Shown here in pieces: positions 5,338 through 10,433 of a stretch of DNA of 10,433 nt; the first letter of the stretch is position 1, and each line of letters begins with the position of its first letter. The notes beneath the pieces were generated by a model. It saw nothing but the letters and a program-made list of their open reading frames with translations. It made no database searches and was not told where the DNA came from. The DNA lies in NCBI GenBank assembly GCA_005877225.1, contig VBPK01000097.1:1-10433 (forward strand). Direction: 5' to 3'. This DNA comes from Nitrososphaerota archaeon. Lineage in GTDB: Archaea; Thermoproteota; Nitrososphaeria; Nitrososphaerales; Gagatemarchaeaceae. Both the position numbers and the translations under genes were made by a program.

Positions 5338-6146
5338 ACGCGAGCGTCGTAGAACTTGACGGGAAGAGCTCAAGAAAGGTGGAGCTACCGCCAGCCTTCG
5401 AGACTCCACGAAGGCCCGACCTGATAAGGAGGGCCTACTGGCTTGTCAACTCGCATCATATTCAGCCCAAGGGGAGGGACCCCATGGCTGGAATGAAGAC
5501 GAGCGCCGAGACGAATAATCCCCCCACGGGGAGGGGCATAGCGAGAGTCCCGAGGGTCAAGGGGGACCGCTACTCGAGGTCAGGGCAGGCGGCGGGGATA
5601 GCCAGTGTCGTCAAAGGGAGGCTGCCCCATCCACCAAAAGCAGAGAAGGTGGTCTACCTGAAGATCAACAAGAAGGAGAGGAGGCTGGCGCTCGCCTCCG
5701 CGGTGGCATACACCGCCCATGAAGATGCGGTCGTGTCGAGGGGACACAGGATCAAGAGGTTGGAGCTGCCCATAGTCGTCTCCGACGACCTTGAGAGCGT
5801 CAGCAAGACCTCAGAACTCGTCAGCCTCCTCGAGAAGGTAGGGTTGAAGGAAGAGCTGCAGAGGCTCTACGATGGCGTGAAGCGAAACAGCGGGCAGTCG
5901 AGACTGAGGGGCAGGTCTTACAGGGAGAGGGTCGGTCCCTTGGTAATAGTGACGAACGACAGGGGTGTGGGACGGACCGCCCAATCGATCCCTGGAGTCG
6001 AGGTTACAAGAGTCGATAGCCTGAACGTGCTTCAGCTTGCCCCGGGAGGAGTGCCGGGCAGGCTCACCATGTGGACCGAGTCATCACTGACGGCCCTACC
6101 GCCTCTCCAGAACAACGACAACAACAACAGGGAGAAAGAGTCGTAA
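5334..6146 (+). CDS. rpl4: Large-subunit ribosomal protein uL4 (L4)
   Basis: A 270-residue archaeal-type uL4. The N-terminal strand (MNASVVELDG) is followed by AFETPRRPDLIRRAYWLVNS and the extended rRNA-binding loop (GRGIARVPRVKGDRYSRSGQ, about 67-84) that lines the exit tunnel. The globular part holds NKKERRLALASAVAYTA and RGHRI. The C-terminus ends in an Asn-rich tail of about ten residues (QNNDNNNREKES), slightly unusual. The start ATG 5334 overlaps the uL3 stop and follows a GGGAGGGG ribosome-binding site. One base separates its TAA from the TTG start of uL23. Confidence 0.96.
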   Translation: MNASVVELDGKSSRKVELPPAFETPRRPDLIRRAYWLVNSHHIQPKGRDPMAGMKTSAETNNPPTGRGIARVPRVKGDRYSRSGQAAGIASVVKGRLPHPPKAEKVVYLKINKKERRLALASAVAYTAHEDAVVSRGHRIKRLELPIVVSDDLESVSKTSELVSLLEKVGLKEELQRLYDGVKRNSGQSRLRGRSYRERVGPLVIVTNDRGVGRTAQSIPGVEVTRVDSLNVLQLAPGGVPGRLTMWTESSLTALPPLQNNDNNNREKES

Positions 6147-6147
6147 G

Positions 6148-6414
6148 TTGCGACTTGAGGACGCCCAGAAGATTGTGGAGAGGCCCTACGTCACCGAGAG
6201 GACCTTCGACCAGATCGAGAGGGAGAACAAGCTCTGCTTCATAGTCGCCGACAGGGCTTCGAAGCCTCAGGTGGCAGCCGCGGTCGAGGCTCTCTACGAT
6301 GTCAAGGTACACTCGGTCAATACCGCGAGGACAATCAGGGGGAAGAAGGCTTTTGTAAGACTCGCCCCCGAGAACTCAGCAGCGGAGCTCGCCACTAAAC
6401 TCGGGTTGGTGTAA
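6148..6414 (+). CDS. rpl23: Large-subunit ribosomal protein uL23 (L23)
   Basis: An 88-residue protein of normal archaeal size. RPYVTERTFDQIERENKLCFIV is the family N-terminal motif; QVAAAVEALYDVKVHSVNT and GKKAFVRLAPENSAAELATKLGLV complete the ferredoxin-like fold. uL23 sits at the tunnel exit and is a docking site for SRP. The start is TTG 6148, one base after the uL4 stop, supported by the motif beginning at residue 12 and the absence of an ATG. It ends one base before the TTG of uL2. Confidence 0.96.
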   Translation: MRLEDAQKIVERPYVTERTFDQIERENKLCFIVADRASKPQVAAAVEALYDVKVHSVNTARTIRGKKAFVRLAPENSAAELATKLGLV

Positions 6415-6415
6415 T

Positions 6416-7165
6416 TTGGGAAAAAGAATACAACAGCGAAGGGCGGGGAAGGGGGGAATCCAGTTCAGGAGCAGGACGAGAGGGAAGATCGCTCCCGTCA
6501 GGTATCCCAAGATCGGAACGGAAGCCCATGAGACAGGCGTAGTACGGGCCATCCTCGACGAGAGGGGAAGAAGCGCCCCACTAGCACAATTAGAGTACGG
6601 AAGCGGCCAGTTCACCTACGTCCCCGCGGCCACGGGTCTCTCGGTCGGTAGGGAGATTCAGTTCGGAGCCTCGGCCGACGTATCGTCGGGTAACGTCCTC
6701 CCCCTCTCCAGCATACCGGAGGGAACGAGGGTCTGCAACGTTGAGCTCAGACCGGGCGATGGAGGGAAGCTCGTCAGGTCATCGGGAGGCTCGGCGGTCC
6801 TCTTCTCGAAGGCCGGGGGTAGCGCGATACTGAGGCTTCCATCGGGGAAGAACATCATGATAGACCAGAGGTGCAGGGCGATGATCGGAGAGGTCGCGGG
6901 AGGGGGGAGGCTTGAGAAGCCTTTCCTCAGGGCGGGAGCGAGGCACCACGCGAAGCGGGCGGCAGGGAGGGTCTACCCGAGGATGAGGGGGATCGCGATG
7001 GCTGCCGTCTACCACCCGTTCGGGGGTGGAAGGCACCAGCACCCCGGCAAGTCGACGAGCACTTCAAGGAATGCACCGCCCGGAAGGAAGGTTGGTCTGA
7101 TAGCTCCGAGGAAGACGGGCAGAAAGAGACTCGCGAGGGCGAGTGTGGAGGTAAGGGGGAGATAG
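6416..7165 (+). CDS. rpl2: Large-subunit ribosomal protein uL2 (L2)
   Basis: A 249-residue archaeal-type uL2. The family N-terminus MGKRIQQRRAGKG fixes the start at TTG 6416. The SH3-like and OB-like core spans about 60-160. The C-terminal signature RVYPRMRGIAMAAVYHPFGG followed by GRHQHPGK (about 185-212) contains the conserved His-Pro-x-Gly-Gly-Gly element (His200) near the peptidyl-transferase centre. It then ends in a basic tail (RKTGRKRLARAS). uL2 helps join the subunits and supports peptide-bond formation. Its TAG is directly followed by the uS19 ATG. Confidence 0.97.
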   Translation: MGKRIQQRRAGKGGIQFRSRTRGKIAPVRYPKIGTEAHETGVVRAILDERGRSAPLAQLEYGSGQFTYVPAATGLSVGREIQFGASADVSSGNVLPLSSIPEGTRVCNVELRPGDGGKLVRSSGGSAVLFSKAGGSAILRLPSGKNIMIDQRCRAMIGEVAGGGRLEKPFLRAGARHHAKRAAGRVYPRMRGIAMAAVYHPFGGGRHQHPGKSTSTSRNAPPGRKVGLIAPRKTGRKRLARASVEVRGR

Positions 7166-7561
7166 ATGCCGAGAGAGTACAGGTACAGGGGCTACACCCT
7201 CGAGCAGCTCAACGGAATGCCCACGGAGGCCCTCCTGCAGCTCCTCCCCTCCAGAGCGAGGCGGTCTCTGAACAGGGGAGTCTCGGAGGAGAAGAGGAAG
7301 CTTATCGAAGACGCGAGACGCACGAAGGATGGGAAAATTCAGGGCCAGATCAAGACCCATGCGCGGGATATGGTCGTCCTGCCTCTGATGGTTGGCCTCA
7401 CGATACACGTGCACAACGGGAGGGAGTTTGTCCCGCTCGAGGTCAAGCCCGAGATGGTCGGGCGCTACCTGGGGGAGTACGTCATCACGAACAAGAAGGT
7501 CGTGCACGGAACGCCCGGCATCGGCGCCTCTCGTTCCAGCCTCTACGTCCCTCTGAAGTAA
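7166..7561 (+). CDS. rps19: Small-subunit ribosomal protein uS19 (S19)
   Basis: A 131-residue archaeal-type uS19: MPREYRYRGYTLEQLNGMPT is the archaeal/eukaryotic N-terminal extension, and IKTHARDMVVLPLMVGLTIH, VHNGREFVPLEVKPEMVGRY and FxxT-like GEYVITNKKVVHG form the conserved core in the 30S head. The C-terminus GIGASRSSLYVPLK is complete. A strong GGGGGAG ribosome-binding site lies just before the ATG, inside the end of uL2. In most archaea the next genes are uL22 and uS3; here they are missing and an unrelated membrane-protein gene follows with no gap. Confidence 0.97.
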   Translation: MPREYRYRGYTLEQLNGMPTEALLQLLPSRARRSLNRGVSEEKRKLIEDARRTKDGKIQGQIKTHARDMVVLPLMVGLTIHVHNGREFVPLEVKPEMVGRYLGEYVITNKKVVHGTPGIGASRSSLYVPLK

Positions 7562-7969
7562 TTGTTCGAACCAATCTCCTTCATCCGTGTCGTTCTGGCG
7601 GCCATAATCTACGCAGGGATCGAGTACAGGTACATCAACCGGAGGGAGGAGGATTGGACGAAGAAGGTCGAGGGATTTATGGAGAAGCCTGCTTTTGGCA
7701 AGTACTCACCCTATCAAGTCTTCTTCCTCCTCCCCCTCTTCATTGTCATCTCGTACACCCAGTCCCCGACCGCCTGGGTCGCGAACGTCTTCCTCCTCGC
7801 GCTCCTAGAGGACTTCGCCTACTTCGGCTGGCGGGGAGAGATGGTGAGGAAGGGAGAGTGGACGACCCAACTCTTCGGGTCGTTCAAGGTCGGCTCGGCG
7901 GTGATACCCGCGTGGTGGCCGATCGACCTGTTCATTACCCTCGCCCTCTACGCGGTACCCGTCTTGTAG
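7562..7969 (+). CDS. Four-helix membrane protein of unknown function at the end of the ribosomal operon
   Basis: A 135-residue protein. The start is TTG 7562, immediately after the uS19 stop; no ATG or GTG offers a better start. Predicted membrane helices lie at about 5-21, 51-67, 72-90 and 113-134. A basic/acidic loop (RYINRREEDWTKKVEG) follows helix 1, and GEMVRKGEWTTQLFGSFK lies between helices 3 and 4. Helix 3 carries an acidic pair (Glu83-Asp84, LLEDFAYFGW) and helix 4 begins PAWWPID; buried charge next to aromatic residues suggests a functional site, but I know no family with certainty. Its position predicts cotranscription with uS19. The TAG lies 6 bases from the stop of the convergent dehydrogenase gene. 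Confidence 0.72.
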   Translation: MFEPISFIRVVLAAIIYAGIEYRYINRREEDWTKKVEGFMEKPAFGKYSPYQVFFLLPLFIVISYTQSPTAWVANVFLLALLEDFAYFGWRGEMVRKGEWTTQLFGSFKVGSAVIPAWWPIDLFITLALYAVPVL

Positions 7970-7975
7970 CGCGAG

Positions 7976-9577
7976 TTAGCCTGAAACGACGGTCTGGGAC
8001 TGCTCCCTCAGGAAGTTGAGGAGGTAATGCGGGCCGCCGACTCCATTCCCCGTAGCCCCGCTCGCCTTCCATCCCACGAACGACTGTGCACCCGGCCAAG
8101 CCCCCGTGGTGGCTCCACCCCTCCGGTTCGCGTAGACTACCCCAAACTGGATTACGTCCATGAACCTCTCGACCTCGCGAGGGTCTTCGCTGAAGATGCC
8201 CGCTGTCAAGCCATACTCCGTATCGTTGGCCTTCTCGAGTGCCTCTTCGAGCGTCTTGAACTCTCCAACGACAACGAAGGGAAGGAAGAGCTCTTCCCTG
8301 AAGAACCTGTTGTTCGAGGAGAGGCCGGAGACGAGGGTGGGCTCGACGTAGTATCCTCCTCCGAAGATCCCCTCCCTTAGGATGCGGCCGCCGCAGAGGA
8401 TCTTTCCCCTGCTTCTCCTCACCTCCTGTACCGCGCTCCTGAACTTTGAAACAGCAGCCTTGTTGATCACAGGCCCCACGAAGGTCCCCTTCTCCCTCGG
8501 GTCTCCGACGCCGAGCTGCTCGACACGCGACTTCAACTCCTCGAGAAATCTCGATTTGATTGCCGTCTGGACGTAGACCCTTGAGGTCGCACTGCACTTC
8601 TGTCCGTCGTATCCGTAAGCAGCCCTCACTACGCCCTCGACCGCCTTCTTCAGGTCCGCCTTCGAGGTGACTATCGTCGGGTTCTTGCTCCCCATCTCCA
8701 TAACGACGGGCTTCGGGTGGGGCTGACTCGTGAGAAATTCACGATACAATCTCATCCCGACGTCGCGGGAGCCGGTGAAAGCTATCCCCGCAACCTTGGG
8801 ATTCGAGACGAACTCCCTCTCGAAGTTGCTTCCGGGGCCAGTGACGTAGTTCACGACGCCGGGAGGGACACCGGCCTCCCTGAATACCCTGTACAGCAAG
8901 AGCCCCGTGAGGGGCGCCTCGCTCGTCGGCTTTAGGATGACTGAGTTGCCTGTTATTAGGGCGCCGAGAGCCATCCCGTTTGCCAGCATGAACGGAAAGT
9001 TGAAGGGAGAGACGACGGGCCAGACACCAAAGGGCTTCCCGACCACCCGTGAGTTCTCACCGGGACCGCCGGGGCCCATCTGTACGACGTAGCCGTCGTT
9101 CTCCTCCATGACCTTCGCGTAGTACCTTATCGCATCGATGGCTTCCCAAGCCTCCGCCAAAGCCTCGAGGCGGTTCTTCCCGACCTCGTATGTGATCACC
9201 GCGGCTATCTCGAACTTTCTTTCGTCGACCATGTCGGCGGCTCGCCTTATTATCCTGACCCTCTCTCGCCAGGGTGTCTTCGACCAGTGGGCGAAAGAGT
9301 TCGTCGCCTCTTCGATCGCCTCTCTGGCGTGCTGCGCCGTCCCAACCTGGAAGTATCCCACTACCACCTTCGTGTCGATTGGGCTTCGGTGTTCAAACTC
9401 CCCGGCCTTCGAGCGAACCTCGCTCTCCCCGATGTACATGGGGTAGTGTCTCCCGAGTTCGTGGCTGAACTTCTGAAGGGCTGCTTCGTACCTCGGATGA
9501 ATGCTCTCGTCTGCGAAGAGTGTGACGTAGGTGACCTTGGGAGCTGTGGTGGTGGTGGACACGTTTCGGACGACCAT
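7976..9577 (-). CDS. pruA: Delta-1-pyrroline-5-carboxylate dehydrogenase (L-glutamate gamma-semialdehyde dehydrogenase), aldehyde dehydrogenase superfamily
   Basis: A 533-residue protein oxidising glutamate gamma-semialdehyde to glutamate with NAD(P)+, the second step of proline breakdown. Superfamily residues are all present: Asn194 in SPFNFP, Lys216 in LKPTSE, FTGSRDVG (267-274), general base Glu294 in MEMGSKNP, and nucleophile Cys328 in GYDGQKCSATSR. The GQKCSA form, the ATTGAWPG stretch (489-496) and the tail YLLNFLREQSQTVV are features of the P5C dehydrogenase branch rather than GAPN or succinate-semialdehyde enzymes. The N-terminus (HYPMYIGESEVRS) also fits. No proline dehydrogenase is fused or adjacent. 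ATG 9577 follows the lipB stop by 6 bases. It is the last gene of its operon. The substrate is assigned from motifs, so a related semialdehyde remains possible. Confidence 0.85.
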   Translation of the reverse strand: MVVRNVSTTTTAPKVTYVTLFADESIHPRYEAALQKFSHELGRHYPMYIGESEVRSKAGEFEHRSPIDTKVVVGYFQVGTAQHAREAIEEATNSFAHWSKTPWRERVRIIRRAADMVDERKFEIAAVITYEVGKNRLEALAEAWEAIDAIRYYAKVMEENDGYVVQMGPGGPGENSRVVGKPFGVWPVVSPFNFPFMLANGMALGALITGNSVILKPTSEAPLTGLLLYRVFREAGVPPGVVNYVTGPGSNFEREFVSNPKVAGIAFTGSRDVGMRLYREFLTSQPHPKPVVMEMGSKNPTIVTSKADLKKAVEGVVRAAYGYDGQKCSATSRVYVQTAIKSRFLEELKSRVEQLGVGDPREKGTFVGPVINKAAVSKFRSAVQEVRRSRGKILCGGRILREGIFGGGYYVEPTLVSGLSSNNRFFREELFLPFVVVGEFKTLEEALEKANDTEYGLTAGIFSEDPREVERFMDVIQFGVVYANRRGGATTGAWPGAQSFVGWKASGATGNGVGGPHYLLNFLREQSQTVVSG

Positions 9578-9583
9578 CTGCTT

Positions 9584-10243
9584 TTACTTAATCTTTCTCG
9601 ACTCGGACTTCGGGACGGCCGGGGCGAGTTCCATCTCGAAGACGGTCGAGAACTCTCTGGTTACCCGAGTTCTTACGTCCTCCATCGGGACCTGTGTACC
9701 GGTCAGCTCAATCATCGAGGTTATCACGCTCGGGTCGAGGCCGCAGGGCCTGATCAGGCGGAAGTACGACAGGTCGGGATTCACGTTCAGCGCAAATCCG
9801 TGATACGTAACCCAGTTCGAGACCGCGACCCCTATCGAGGCCACCTTCCTTTCTCCAGCCCATACGCCAGTCTGCCCCTCCCTTCTCTCGCTCTTTATTC
9901 CGTAACTCCTCGTCACCCTAATCAGGACCTCCTCGAGCATCCTGAGGTATCTGTGAACGTCGTGGTCCTGCAGCTTGATAATCGGGTAACCAACGAGTTG
10001 ACCGGGACCGTGGTAGGTGGCGTCTCCGCCCCTCTCGACGTTAAAGACGGGGACCCCCTGGGGTCGGAAGTTATCGACGCTCGTCCTCCTCCCGAGGGTA
10101 ACGACGTGTTCGTGCTCTACCAAGATCAGAGTATCAGGAGAGGAGTCGTTCGCCCTCGCCGCGACCAGCTCCTTCTGAAGGCGCCAGATCTCCCCGTACT
10201 CCCTCCTTCCGCTCCCGAGATCCAGAACCCTGCCCTTTTTCAT
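9584..10243 (-). CDS. lipB: Octanoyl-[ACP/GcvH]:protein N-octanoyltransferase LipB
   Basis: A 219-residue LipB, which moves an octanoyl group onto the lysine of lipoyl domains (E2 subunits or glycine-cleavage H protein) before LipA inserts sulfur. Family motifs: LVEHEHVVTLGRR (41-53), RGGDATYHGPGQLVGYPI (71-88), the catalytic Lys133 in ERKVASIGVAV, YHGFALNV (147-154) and the catalytic Cys167 in RPCGLD. All residues of the Cys-Lys dyad are present, so it should be active. The ATG overlaps the stop of the upstream dihydrolipoamide dehydrogenase by four bases (ATGA) and the P5C dehydrogenase follows after 6 bases, indicating one transcript. The octanoyl donor in an archaeon lacking a standard fatty-acid synthase is an open question. 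Confidence 0.95.
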   Translation of the reverse strand: MKKGRVLDLGSGRREYGEIWRLQKELVAARANDSSPDTLILVEHEHVVTLGRRTSVDNFRPQGVPVFNVERGGDATYHGPGQLVGYPIIKLQDHDVHRYLRMLEEVLIRVTRSYGIKSERREGQTGVWAGERKVASIGVAVSNWVTYHGFALNVNPDLSYFRLIRPCGLDPSVITSMIELTGTQVPMEDVRTRVTREFSTVFEMELAPAVPKSESRKIK

Positions 10244-10433
10244 ACTTTCAACTGATGGATCGGTTTACCCTCGGCGGCTTCCGCGGCCTCCATGAGACCC
10301 TCGGAGAGTGTCGGATGTGGATGTATCGTAAGGGCGATATCCTCAACGGTGGCGCCCATCTCGATCGCGAGAACCGCCTCGCTGATGAGGTTCGATGCTT
10401 CCGGGCCCACTATCTGGACCCCCAGAACCACCC
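10240..10433 (-). CDS. lpdA: Dihydrolipoamide dehydrogenase, C-terminal part (runs off the right edge)
   Basis: About 63 C-terminal residues are in the window: VLGVQIVGPEASNLISEAVL, then EDIALTIHPHPTLSEGLMEA and a short tail. The HPHPTLSE motif carries the catalytic His-Glu pair of the E3 dimerisation domain, and IVGPEA is equally typical; mercuric and glutathione reductases differ here. E3 reoxidises dihydrolipoyl groups of 2-oxoacid dehydrogenase complexes or the glycine-cleavage system with NAD+. The apparent GTG at 10431 is an internal valine, not a start. The stop overlaps the lipB ATG, so E3 and the lipoylation enzyme are coupled. Confidence 0.94.
   Translation of the reverse strand, partial: VVLGVQIVGPEASNLISEAVLAIEMGATVEDIALTIHPHPTLSEGLMEAAEAAEGKPIHQLKV

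Noticed and set aside
4783..5409. 208-residue minus-strand frame
   Set aside because: Antisense shadow of uL3; composition is Arg/Pro/Leu-rich, and uL3 is certain.
9287..10255. 322-residue plus-strand frame
   Set aside because: Antisense of lipB and the dehydrogenase N-terminus, both of which carry full sets of family motifs.
10240..10431. Treating the right-edge frame as a complete 63-residue protein from GTG
   Set aside because: It is the C-terminal HPHPTLSE end of dihydrolipoamide dehydrogenase; the GTG is an internal valine.

Overview
The window is a piece of an archaeal chromosome. It carries a uL3-uL4-uL23-uL2-uS19 ribosomal-protein string of archaeal type, preceded by the archaeal SPOUT-family RNA methyltransferase that often sits there. 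It also has two tRNA genes interrupted by very short introns of the bulge-helix-bulge (BHB) kind, TATA-like promoter boxes and frequent TTG/GTG starts. DNA is G+C-rich and arginine is written mostly AGG/AGA in the ribosomal genes. Multiple introns per tRNA, including non-canonical sites, plus a secreted G1 glutamic peptidase with Thr-rich linkers point to the Thermoproteota/TACK side, perhaps a Thaumarchaeota/Nitrososphaeria relative. That placement is inference; the sequence does not fix it.

Left part (1-1591): the N-terminus of a TMEM175/DUF1211-like channel protein runs off the left edge on the minus strand. Facing away from it is a small membrane-protein gene that appears split by a one-base frameshift. 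A minus-strand pair follows: a CsaA-like tRNA-binding OB-fold protein and tRNA-Gly(GCC), the latter probably with three introns. Divergent from csaA is tRNA-Ala(GGC) with two introns. The space after it holds an 18-codon ORF with a strong Shine-Dalgarno sequence.

Middle part (1592-7969, all plus): a secreted G1 (eqolisin-type) glutamic peptidase with two Thr-rich linkers and two copies of a beta-repeat domain; a 296-base gap without a recognised gene; the SPOUT methyltransferase; then a TATA-like box and the ribosomal genes. The ribosomal genes are packed with junctions of -4 to +1 bases. In most archaea uL22 and uS3 follow uS19. Here a four-helix membrane protein of unknown function starts with TTG on the base after the uS19 stop, and the operon ends there.

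Right part (7976-10433, all minus): a tightly packed set reading lpdA (C-terminus only) - lipB - delta-1-pyrroline-5-carboxylate dehydrogenase. It converges on the membrane-protein gene with 6 bases between the stops. LipB attaches octanoyl groups to lipoyl domains and dihydrolipoamide dehydrogenase reoxidises them. The P5C dehydrogenase makes glutamate, which after deamination gives 2-oxoglutarate, so the group may link proline/glutamate breakdown with lipoyl-dependent 2-oxoacid or glycine-cleavage complexes.
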